Source: Pseudomonadota bacterium (lineage in GTDB: Bacteria > Pseudomonadota > Gammaproteobacteria > Burkholderiales > Burkholderiaceae_B). From it: DNA of 24,703 bases. Both the position numbers and the translations under genes were made by a program. The stretch is taken from assembly GCA_023387815.1 (NCBI GenBank), contig JAEWHK010000036.1, forward strand, positions 1 to 24,703. The letters are read 5' to 3'. Below are positions 1-6,212 of this stretch, piece after piece. Under the pieces are notes generated by a model. That model did not search any database, had not been told where the DNA came from, and was given only the letters and a program-made list of their open reading frames with translations. The stretch's first letter is position 1. Each line of letters opens with the position of its first letter.

Positions 1-591
1 GATATCACTTTTCTTGGGTTCGACAATGCCCGGGAACTTTTCCCGCAAGGCGTTGGCAACGCGACTGGCGTCATCGACCGAAAGCGTGGTCTGAGTCACA
101 AATGCAATATTTTCAGGATTGTCGACCTGCAATGCTGCAACGTCTTCCGGCGTTTCCACCAGGTGCATGCGCCCCACTGCCTGGCCCAGCGTTCCTTCGA
201 CCTCCGGATGACCCTTGTGGCCGATCATGACGATTTCAAGTCCTGCCGCATGCATCTTGGCCACTTCGATATGCACTTTGGTCACCAGCGGACAGGTCGC
301 ATCGAAAATCTGCAAGCCGCGCAACTGGGCTTCAGCTCTGACCGCACGGGATACACCATGGGCAGAAAAAACAACGATCGCGCCGGCAGGCGCCTGATCC
401 AGTTCGTCGATAAAGATGGCGCCTTTGCTACGCAGGCTTTCTACAACAAACTTGTTATGGACGATTTCGTGGCGGACATAAATGGGTGCGCCGTGCAGCT
501 CAAGGGCACGCTCGACAATATCGATGGCGCGATCCACCCCGGCACAAAAGCCGCGCGGCTCAGCCAGAACCACTTCACTGTTTTCTGCCAT
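1..591 (-). CDS. ispH: 4-hydroxy-3-methylbut-2-enyl diphosphate reductase, 3' end cut by window
   Basis: This enzyme is the last step of the MEP isoprenoid pathway. It reduces HMBPP to IPP and DMAPP with a [4Fe-4S] cluster in the cytoplasm. The visible 197 residues (family about 310-320) start MAENSEVVLAEPRGFCAGV, with the first cluster Cys at residue 16. Substrate-site motifs follow: HEIVHN (41-46), SAHGVS (77-82), DATCPLVTKVH (97-107, second cluster Cys at 100), GHKGHPE (124-130) and TQTTLSVDD (166-174). The third cluster Cys lies beyond the window. The ATG overlaps the fkpB stop by one base (TAATG on the minus strand), so the two are translationally coupled. The fkpB-ispH pairing is also known in E. 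coli. Truncation is only the window edge, since the frame is open to base 1. Confidence 0.97.
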   Translation of the reverse strand, partial: MAENSEVVLAEPRGFCAGVDRAIDIVERALELHGAPIYVRHEIVHNKFVVESLRSKGAIFIDELDQAPAGAIVVFSAHGVSRAVRAEAQLRGLQIFDATCPLVTKVHIEVAKMHAAGLEIVMIGHKGHPEVEGTLGQAVGRMHLVETPEDVAALQVDNPENIAFVTQTTLSVDDASRVANALREKFPGIVEPKKSDI

Positions 592-1067
592 TACAGCACT
601 CCAAGCAGCTTGACATCGATTCGCAGATCGACGCCAGCCAGTGGATGATTGAAATCGAACAGGGCCGTGTCGTTATCCCACTCCCGGAAAATACCGGAAT
701 AGCGACCACCGTTGGGCGCTGTAAACTCCACCATATCGCCTGCTTCAAACTCCGCATCGGGTCCTGCATCGCGTTCGAGCATCTGACGAGTGACCCGCTG
801 CAACAGCTCCGGGTTTCGGGCTCCGTAGGCATCCTGTGCAGGAAGATCAAAGCTGAAGGACTCACCCTCGGCATGGCCGATCAGCGGTGTTTCCATGGAG
901 GGAGACCACTGACCTGTACCCAGCTGCAGGGTTCCCGGTTTTCCATCAAAGGTATCGATGAAGACCGAACCGGCGCCAGGGCCGGACATCAGAACGATGC
1001 GATAGTGCAGGGTTAGGTAGGAATCAGCATGGACAATTGGTGTCAAGGACTGGGAATTCGCTGTCAA
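591..1067 (-). CDS. fkpB: FKBP-type peptidyl-prolyl cis-trans isomerase, SlpA/FkpB type
   Basis: This is a cytoplasmic prolyl isomerase/chaperone of the SlpA class, 158 residues. FKBP core strands are at about 17-82 (YLTLHYRIVL), an insert-in-flap region follows at about 83-130, and the family-typical DFNHPLAG motif is at 138-145. The chosen start is TTG at 1067, because no ATG lies early enough in frame to cover the first FKBP strand. A GGTGA sequence six bases upstream could act as ribosome binding site. A second TTG near 1046 is an alternative. It is the first gene of a two-gene unit with ispH, overlapping it by one base. It is divergent from radC, leaving only 48 bp for both promoters. 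Identity as an SlpA-type FKBP is firm; the exact start is not. Confidence 0.93.
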   Translation of the reverse strand: MTANSQSLTPIVHADSYLTLHYRIVLMSGPGAGSVFIDTFDGKPGTLQLGTGQWSPSMETPLIGHAEGESFSFDLPAQDAYGARNPELLQRVTRQMLERDAGPDAEFEAGDMVEFTAPNGGRYSGIFREWDNDTALFDFNHPLAGVDLRIDVKLLGVL

Positions 1068-1115
1068 AATCTGTCACCGTAGGGTGTTTTCATAAAGTTC
1101 CTATTTTAGCCGACA

Positions 1116-1841
1116 ATGACTGCCAAAAATGCCAATTACCCCGATTCTGTCAAGGACACAGCTGACGCTCAGATCACAACATCTGTCATTCAAATGCGCC
1201 CCCGGGAAAAACTGCTCGCCCTGGGTCCTTCTGCCCTCAGCAACACCGAATTGCTGGCCATTCTCCTGCGTACCGGCACGGCAAGCATGAATATCATGCA
1301 GTTTGCCGACTATGTGCTGGAGCAGGCAGGCGGACCACGCAACCTGCTGCTCAGCAATTACCCGTCGCTGAGAGCCATCCGCGGGCTGGGCGATGCCAAG
1401 ATTTGTTCCTTTCTGGCAGCCATCGAGTTTGCCAGACGCCATATGCAGGACATCATGCAATATCGCGTGGAGCTCAATCGCCCGACGGTGGTCCGTGACT
1501 TCTGCGTGAGCCTGCTCTCTCACGAAGTCGTGGAAAAATGTCTCCTGCTGCTCGTGAACACAAGGCACCAGCTGATCCATCACGAAGAGGCCTCCCGGGG
1601 CACGCTGAACCAGACTGCTGTTTACCCACGCGAGATTGCCGTGACGGCACTGCGCCACAACGCCTGGGGTGTCATTCTTGCGCATAACCACCCCTCCGGC
1701 ATGAGCGAACCCAGCCCGGCGGATATTCAGCTGACGCAACAGTTACGCCGGGGACTGGCCCTGCTGGATATTCGACTCATCGACCACATTATTGTGGCCG
1801 GAGGCGTAGCCATTTCCCTGGCGGAACTGGGTAAGCTGTAG
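1116..1841 (+). CDS. radC: RadC family JAB/MPN-domain protein
   Basis: RadC proteins carry a JAMM-type metalloprotease-like fold. The historical link to DNA repair is not well supported, so the molecular role is unresolved. The protein has 241 residues, slightly longer than the usual ~225. A conserved N-terminal PREKLLALGPSALSNTELLAILLRTG block is at 29-54 and a helix-hairpin-helix segment (AIRGLGDAKICSFLAA) at 87-102. The JAB domain has a Glu at 140 and the metal-binding signature H190-N-H192-P-S-G with D203. The ATG at 1116 has no clear Shine-Dalgarno, but a later start would begin at or inside the conserved block. In E. coli radC sits next to rpmB-rpmG; here rpmBG lies 9 kb away. The gene is divergent from fkpB and followed 3 bp later by a tiny repeat ORF, then kynB. 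Confidence 0.95.
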   Translation: MTAKNANYPDSVKDTADAQITTSVIQMRPREKLLALGPSALSNTELLAILLRTGTASMNIMQFADYVLEQAGGPRNLLLSNYPSLRAIRGLGDAKICSFLAAIEFARRHMQDIMQYRVELNRPTVVRDFCVSLLSHEVVEKCLLLLVNTRHQLIHHEEASRGTLNQTAVYPREIAVTALRHNAWGVILAHNHPSGMSEPSPADIQLTQQLRRGLALLDIRLIDHIIVAGGVAISLAELGKL

Positions 1842-1844
1842 CGT

Positions 1845-1949
1845 ATGGCAACTGTTATACTGGCCATATTCGGAGTCGGTACTTTCCAGGTCGATACTCT
1901 CAACGTCGGCGTTTTCAGAGTCGATATTTTCAAAGCTGATATTTCATAG
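1845..1949 (+). CDS. Possible 34-aa ORF made of five-residue repeats
   Basis: An open frame begins with ATG three bases after the radC stop and ends with TAG at 1947-1949, seven bases before the kynB ATG. Its second half is a 15-bp tandem array, so translation gives five-residue units: VGTFQ, VDTLN, VGVFR, VDIFK, then ADIS-stop. The pattern (small/Val, Asp/Gly, x, Phe/Leu, x) vaguely resembles pentapeptide-repeat proteins but lacks the canonical A(D/N)LxG register. Residues 1-10 (MATVILAIFG) are hydrophobic. I see no Shine-Dalgarno. It may be a coupled leader ORF between radC and kynB, or simply a non-coding minisatellite that happens to be open. I favour the second slightly. Confidence 0.2.
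   Translation: MATVILAIFGVGTFQVDTLNVGVFRVDIFKADIS
1875..1942 (+). repeat. Degenerate 15-bp tandem repeat upstream of kynB
   Basis: Units begin at 1875 (GTCGGTACTTTCCAG), 1890 (GTCGATACTCTCAAC), 1905 (GTCGGCGTTTTCAGA) and 1920 (GTCGATATTTTCAAA). A partial unit follows at 1935 (GCTGATATTTCA). The shared core is GTCG-[AG]-[TC]-[AG]-[CT]-T-[TC]-TC. The array ends 15 bp before the kynB ATG, where a 5' leader or promoter would be expected. Confidence 0.8.
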
Positions 1950-1956
1950 ACGAATC

Positions 1957-2592
1957 ATGAGCAAGCAGGACATTTGGGATATCTCCGCGCCCGTGAATGC
2001 GCAGTCTCCGGTATTTCCGGGAGACACACCCTATACCCAGAAATGGTCCTGGACGCTGTCTCCCGGCTGCCCGGTCAATGTGAGTGAAATTACCCTGAGC
2101 CCGCATGTGGGAACGCATGCGGATGCGCCGCTGCACTATCAGGACGGAGGCAGTACGGCAGGCAATCTGGCACTGGCGCCGTTTATCGGACCCTGTCGGG
2201 TCGTCGAGGTGCTTCGCGACAATGGGCTCATCCATCCGCAGGATCTGACTCAGGCGCTTGCAGGCTGCCCACCTAGACTGCTGGTCCGCAGTACTCGTCG
2301 CGCACGAGTCGGCGCCTGGTCAGATCAGTTTGCCAGTTTCGCGCCGGAAACGCTGGATATGCTGCATGAGCAAGGCATCCGGCTGATCGGCATTGACACG
2401 CCCAGCATTGATCCTGCCGACAGCAAGGCCCTGGAGAGCCATCAACGCATATGCCAGTACGATATGCGGGTGCTGGAAAATCTGGTGCTGGATGACGTCC
2501 CGGAGGGAGACTTTGAACTGATTGCACTGCCACTGAAATGGACCAGCGCCGATGCCAGCCCGGTCCGTGCAATATTGCGACCCTTACCATGA
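1957..2592 (+). CDS. kynB: Kynurenine formamidase (arylformamidase)
   Basis: This enzyme hydrolyses N-formylkynurenine to kynurenine and formate, the second step of aerobic tryptophan degradation. It has 211 residues, normal for the bacterial cyclase-family metal-dependent formamidase. The signature is visible at residues 50-60: H50-VGT-H54-A-D56-APL-H60, the metal-binding HxGTHxDAPxH motif. The N-terminal DISAPV (8-13) and GDTPY (22-26) are also typical. LIGIDTPSIDP with SHQ follows in the second half. The ATG at 1957 gives the usual N-terminus (MSKQDIWDISAPV), but the upstream sequence has no good Shine-Dalgarno and is occupied by the 15-bp repeat. It is followed 13 bp later by kynU. The usual Lrp-type kynR is not adjacent. 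Confidence 0.95.
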   Translation: MSKQDIWDISAPVNAQSPVFPGDTPYTQKWSWTLSPGCPVNVSEITLSPHVGTHADAPLHYQDGGSTAGNLALAPFIGPCRVVEVLRDNGLIHPQDLTQALAGCPPRLLVRSTRRARVGAWSDQFASFAPETLDMLHEQGIRLIGIDTPSIDPADSKALESHQRICQYDMRVLENLVLDDVPEGDFELIALPLKWTSADASPVRAILRPLP

Positions 2593-2605
2593 AGCAGGAA
2601 CAGCC

Positions 2606-3862
2606 ATGACCGATCGCGCTTTTTATGAGAATCTGGACGCCATTGATGCACTCGCACCCTTGCGGGAAGCATTTCAATTGCCATCAGGAACCATTTATCT
2701 TGATGGCAACTCACTGGGTGTCATGCCGACGGCGGCACCGGCACGCGCAAAGCAGGTCATGCTGCAGGAATGGTCAGAGGATCTGATTGCCAGCTGGAAC
2801 AAGGCTGACTGGATCAGTCTTCCGATGCGCATCGGTAACCGGATCGCCCCCCTGATTGGGGCGGGATCTGACGAGGTTGCCGTTTGTGACTCGACCTCGC
2901 TGAATCTCTACAAAGTCCTTTACACCGCCATACAGATATCGCGTGGCCGTTCACCGCAGCGGCGACGGATCGTGAGCGAGAAAAGCAATTTTCCAACTGA
3001 TCTGTACATTGCCCAGAGCCTGTGCAAACAGTTTGATATGACACTTGAAATTGTGGACAGCAAGGACATTGAATCGTCCATTACAGATGACCTTGCCATC
3101 CTGATGCTCACCCACGTGAACTACCGCAGTGGCGCCATTCATGATATGGGTGCCATCACCTCGAGGGCGCATGCCTGCCAGGCCCTGACCATCTGGGATT
3201 TGTGCCACTCTGCCGGTTCCATACCCGTGGATCTGACTGCCTGCGATGCCGATTTCGCGGTAGGCTGCACCTACAAGTTTCTCAATGGCGGTCCGGGCGC
3301 GCCTGCCTTTGTCTGGGTACATCCGCGCTATGTAGACCAGATCGAACAGCCGTTGTCAGGCTGGATGGGCCATGCGTCGCCATTTGCCTTCGATACACAA
3401 TATCAGCCGGCAGCCGGCATTCGTCGTTATCTTTGTGGAACACCGTCAGTACTGGCCATGTCAGTGCTGGACAGCGCCCTGGACGTTTTTCAGCAGGCCC
3501 AGTCTTACGGCGGCATGCCCGAAATTTACAAAAAAGCGCAAACGCTGACAGGCCTGTTCATACAACTGGCAGAACAGGAATGCGCCGGGTACGGTCTGTC
3601 GCTCGTGTCACCGCGGGCACCCCAGGCGCGGGCCAGCCAGGTCAGCCTATCTCACCCGGAAGGAGCCTATGCCATGATTCAGGCGCTGATTGAACGAGGC
3701 GTCATCGGTGACTATCGAGAACCCGGCATTCTGCGCTTCGGCTTTACCCCTCTGTACACCCGCTATACCGATGTCTGGGATGCCGTCATACAGCTGAAGG
3801 ATGTGCTTGAAAGCGAGGCATGGCGAAACGAGCGGTTTACTTCCCGACAGGCAGTTACGTGA
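2606..3862 (+). CDS. kynU: Kynureninase
   Basis: This PLP enzyme cleaves kynurenine to anthranilate and alanine. It has 418 residues from the ATG at 2606. An upstream ATG at 2552 in the same frame lies inside kynB and is unlikely; AGGA at 2596-2599 precedes 2606 at good spacing. Visible motifs are IYLDGNSLGVMP (30-41), the cofactor-site WDLCHSAG (197-204, Asp198 and His201) and the Schiff-base lysine K224 in CTYKFLNGGPG. The later GWMGHASPFAFD and RRYLCGTPS blocks are standard for the family. The gene lies 13 bp behind kynB and 67 bp ahead of kynA, so one polycistronic message is likely. No truncation or substitution of key residues was seen. Confidence 0.96.
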   Translation: MTDRAFYENLDAIDALAPLREAFQLPSGTIYLDGNSLGVMPTAAPARAKQVMLQEWSEDLIASWNKADWISLPMRIGNRIAPLIGAGSDEVAVCDSTSLNLYKVLYTAIQISRGRSPQRRRIVSEKSNFPTDLYIAQSLCKQFDMTLEIVDSKDIESSITDDLAILMLTHVNYRSGAIHDMGAITSRAHACQALTIWDLCHSAGSIPVDLTACDADFAVGCTYKFLNGGPGAPAFVWVHPRYVDQIEQPLSGWMGHASPFAFDTQYQPAAGIRRYLCGTPSVLAMSVLDSALDVFQQAQSYGGMPEIYKKAQTLTGLFIQLAEQECAGYGLSLVSPRAPQARASQVSLSHPEGAYAMIQALIERGVIGDYREPGILRFGFTPLYTRYTDVWDAVIQLKDVLESEAWRNERFTSRQAVT

Positions 3863-3929
3863 TTTAGCCCCATATTTTTCAACCCATCAGCACCCGTCCC
3901 GAACTGCCCACAAGAAGGAGAACCCAATC

Positions 3930-4817
3930 ATGATCGACCCTAACTCCCACCCTACCTCGGACATGGAAAATTCGGCAGCGTCAGACGACAACAGCGACAA
4001 AGCGATGGGAACAGCCAAACTGGATTTCTCCAAAGACATGAGCTATGGGGACTATCTGCATCTGGACGAACTGCTGCAGGCGCAGCATCCCCTGTCACCT
4101 GAACACAACGAAATGTTGTTCATTATTCAGCATCAGACCAGCGAACTGTGGATCAAGCTCATGCTGCATGAACTGACCGCCGCCATTGCCTGTATCCGGC
4201 AGAATGAACTGAATGCGGCTTTCAAAATGCTGGCTCGTGTGGGTCGCATTATGGAACAGCTTGTGCACGCCTGGGATGTGCTGGCAACCATGACACCGCC
4301 TGAGTATTCGGCCCTGCGTCCCTGGCTTGCCGCCTCCAGCGGCTTTCAGAGTTTTCAGTACAGACAGGTGGAATTCCTGCTGGGCAACAAAAACGGATCC
4401 ATGCTGAAACCGCATGAGCATCATCCCGAACGCTATCAGCAGGTGCTTAACGCCTATCACCAGCCTTCGCTCTATGACGAGACAATCAGTCTGCTGGCGC
4501 GTCGGGGTCTGCCCGTGCCAGAGGATCATCTGGCGCGCGACTGGACGCAACCCTATGCGGACAGCGACGCTGTCATGCAGGCGTGGCTATTGGTGTACCG
4601 CGACCCGGAAAAATACTGGGACCTGTATCAGCTCGGAGAAAAACTGACCGATATCGAGGATGCATTCCGTCTGTGGCGCTTCCGTCATGTGACAACAGTT
4701 GAGCGTATTATCGGCTTCAAGCGCGGTACCGGTGGCACCTCTGGCGTCAATTATCTGCGCAAAATGCTGGACGTGGTGCTATTTCCTGAGATCTGGCGGC
4801 TGCGTACGCATCTCTGA
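3930..4817 (+). CDS. kynA: Tryptophan 2,3-dioxygenase
   Basis: This haem dioxygenase opens the indole ring of L-tryptophan to N-formylkynurenine, the first and committed step of the pathway. It has 295 residues from the ATG at 3930, which has a strong AAGAAGGAG nine bases upstream; the longer open frame from 3801 overlaps kynU and is rejected. Key residues are His68 in FIIQHQTSELWIK (active-site base in characterised homologues), SFQYRQVEFLLG with Arg145 (substrate carboxylate), the axial haem ligand His253 in FRHVTTVERI, and the GTGGTSG loop at 266-272. The N-terminus carries about 30 extra acidic, Ser/Asn-rich residues before the conserved LDFSKDMSYGDYL, probably disordered. It is the third gene of the kynB-U-A run. 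Confidence 0.97.
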   Translation: MIDPNSHPTSDMENSAASDDNSDKAMGTAKLDFSKDMSYGDYLHLDELLQAQHPLSPEHNEMLFIIQHQTSELWIKLMLHELTAAIACIRQNELNAAFKMLARVGRIMEQLVHAWDVLATMTPPEYSALRPWLAASSGFQSFQYRQVEFLLGNKNGSMLKPHEHHPERYQQVLNAYHQPSLYDETISLLARRGLPVPEDHLARDWTQPYADSDAVMQAWLLVYRDPEKYWDLYQLGEKLTDIEDAFRLWRFRHVTTVERIIGFKRGTGGTSGVNYLRKMLDVVLFPEIWRLRTHL

Positions 4818-4883
4818 CGATTTCAGCCCGGAACGATTCCTGGAACGCGGGTTTTATCCGTCGAACTGTCGGGTGCTACACAT

Positions 4884-4899
4884 TGTCATGATCGTGACA
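4884..4899. promoter_or_regulatory. Near-palindrome upstream of the 105-aa ORF
   Basis: TGTCATGATCGTGACA is a 16-bp dyad with arms TGTCA and TGACA. Its centre TGATCG is symmetric except for one base pair. It lies 71 bp before the ATG at 4971 and 66 bp after the kynA stop, a plausible operator position. No regulator is assignable from the sequence. Confidence 0.3.
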
Positions 4900-4970
4900 G
4901 TATTTTGCACGGAATTTTTCTACAGTTTTCGTTTTCAGGCAGGCTCGCGCCTGCACGCCCGGGAGAAACC

Positions 4971-5288
4971 ATGCGCTGTGACATCAAATTTATTTTTTCT
5001 GCAACTCAGGAACTGGATCTGCAGTTGAACATGGAGCCCGACACCGCGCAGGCAACTGCGTCTCAGCAGTGGTTACAACAGAAATGGGAAGAGCTGGAGT
5101 GCGAACCCTTGCGGGCCAGCGGTAAAGTGTTGCTTCTGGATCGTATATTGGGTGTGACAGATGCACTGGGATATCATTATCTTCAGAGCCATCCACAGGA
5201 ACTGGACACGCTCGCCCGACATTGCCTGCTGGCCATGGGAACGGCCCAGGCAACAGTGGACCTTCCCGGGCTGACCGTGCGTACATAG
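4971..5288 (+). CDS. Hypothetical protein, 105 aa
   Basis: I do not recognise this protein. The ATG at 4971 is preceded by GGGAGA at 4961-4966, a good ribosome binding site; a longer frame from 4905 has none. The sequence is soluble-looking, with no signal peptide or transmembrane helix. It has a beta-like N-terminus (MRCDIKFIFSATQELDLQL), a Gln/Ala-rich helix (about 26-42) with a Trp pair, and a mixed region (RASGKVLLLDRILGVTDALGYHYL) followed by a short helical stretch. Three Cys (3, 44, 85) form no motif. It follows kynA by 153 bp on the same strand, with a possible operator between, so it may be its own unit. Codon use looks like the neighbours, and the ribosome binding site supports a real gene. 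Confidence 0.6.
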   Translation: MRCDIKFIFSATQELDLQLNMEPDTAQATASQQWLQQKWEELECEPLRASGKVLLLDRILGVTDALGYHYLQSHPQELDTLARHCLLAMGTAQATVDLPGLTVRT

Positions 5289-5450
5289 TGTCCGTCGCGG
5301 CATAACCAGACGGTGCTTATCTGACTACACGGTCTTATCCTTGTGGCCGCCGCTCTGCATGTGTCGTTTTTACGCCGAAAACGCTATGTATTCAAGGGGT
5401 TCTGTGCTAGAATACCGGATTAAATTTTGGATACGTTGCTTTTTACATCC

Positions 5451-5472
5451 GCATGTACCACTATGTGCATGC
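5451..5472. promoter_or_regulatory. Inverted repeat upstream of rpmE2
   Basis: GCATGTAC (5451-5458) and GTGCATGC (5465-5472) pair at seven of eight positions across a six-base spacer. This is 66 bp before the rpmE2 start and downstream of a -10-like TAGAAT at 5408-5413, so it would lie in the 5' untranslated region or act as an operator. It does not match the Zur consensus known to me. Confidence 0.3.
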
Positions 5473-5537
5473 CCGTAAATCATAAAACGGAAGCAGATAT
5501 AAAAGGCTGGCGACCCGTCAAACCCACAGGAATAATC

Positions 5538-5804
5538 ATGAAAGATAGTATTCACCCAGAATACCGCGAAGTCGTGTTTCTGGACCAGCAAACTGGCTCC
5601 AAAATCATCAGCCGTTCCACACTGACTTCCCGCGAAACCATCGAACTCGATGGCAAAACATACCCACTTTTCAAATGTGATGTGACTGCAGAGTCCCATC
5701 CTTTCTACACCGGTGCACAAACCCGCATCGTGGAAACAGGCCGCGTTGAGAAATTCCGCGCCCGGTTTGCATCTACTGCAGGCACACGCAAGAAATCTGC
5801 CTGA
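5538..5804 (+). CDS. rpmE2: Ribosomal protein L31, type B (zinc-independent)
   Basis: This is a large-subunit protein; the type B paralogue replaces zinc-binding L31 when zinc is scarce. It has 88 residues, MKDSIHPEYREVVFLDQQTG at the start and SHPFYTG at 53-59, both typical of L31 type B. It has one Cys (47) and no CxxC zinc pair. The start at 5538 has AGGA six bases upstream; the longer frame from 5427 has no support. It stands alone, with a 249-bp upstream gap and strong hairpins just after the stop. In many bacteria this gene is Zur-regulated. I could not find a Zur-type palindrome here, though a different inverted repeat is present at 5451-5472. Confidence 0.96.
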   Translation: MKDSIHPEYREVVFLDQQTGSKIISRSTLTSRETIELDGKTYPLFKCDVTAESHPFYTGAQTRIVETGRVEKFRARFASTAGTRKKSA

Positions 5805-5811
5805 GTCATTT

Positions 5812-5830
5812 AGTCTGATTCATTCAGACT
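5812..5830 (+). terminator. Hairpin after rpmE2
   Basis: AGTCTGA / TCAGACT form a perfect 7-bp stem with a 5-base loop, starting seven bases after the rpmE2 stop. An overlapping alternative stem TGATTCA / TGAATCA (5816-5836) competes with it. The T-rich stretch GATTTTATTTA starts at about 5845, so it is a weak terminator on its own. Confidence 0.5.
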
Positions 5831-5858
5831 GAATCAATCAGCCTGATTTTATTTACAT

Positions 5859-5899
5859 TCGGCATAAACGGTACAGACACTCTGTCACGTTTATGCCGA
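5859..5899. repeat. Perfect 12-bp inverted repeat with nested stem
   Basis: Arms are 5859-5870 and 5888-5899, exact complements. The nested ACAGA / TCTGT stem sits at 5873-5885. The T-rich context on both sides (TTTTATTTACAT before, TTGCATTTG after) would allow a bidirectional terminator, but neither side has a clean U-tract. Confidence 0.75.
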
Positions 5900-6212
5900 T
5901 TGCATTTGTGCCGGAAATTTCCGTGCTCGCCGCGGTCTGCCCCCCCAATACAGCAATTTCCCCGTGCACAGCTTCCCTGTTGCAGCACCACTGAATTTCT
6001 TCCTGTTTTGCACCCTATTGCGCAGGCTCTAAAGACCCTATCAGGTACCTGATTTGCGGCTGCTCTCTCCCCTTCCACAAGCGTCAACCTCAGAAGCAGA
6101 CTGACACCAATTTGCAGCGACCCCGGCCAACGTATCCGGAAAACGGTGCTTTCTGACCGGTTTTTTCAGCTAAAATGCGTGAAATCCCTTAGCTGTAACC
6201 CCACACTCATCC

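Larger units (their letters stand above)
5805..6212. other. Non-coding gap between rpmE2 and the glycosyltransferase gene
   Basis: This 408-bp gap holds the hairpin after rpmE2 and, at 5859-5899, a perfect 12-bp inverted repeat (TCGGCATAAACG / CGTTTATGCCGA). Its 17-base spacer contains a second stem ACAGA-cac-TCTGT. The remainder to 6170 shows no ORF with coding character. A -10-like TAAAAT at 6171-6176 lies 36 bp before the next start without a good -35. Confidence 0.6.

Noticed and set aside
163..1016. Plus-strand open frames of 161 and 176 codons
   Set aside because: They lie antisense to ispH and fkpB, which have clear family motifs; composition is Arg/Cys/His-rich like frame shadows, and no ribosome binding sites are present.
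1101..1739. Minus-strand 212-codon open frame
   Set aside because: Exactly antisense to radC; no recognisable domain, and the JAMM motif supports the plus strand.
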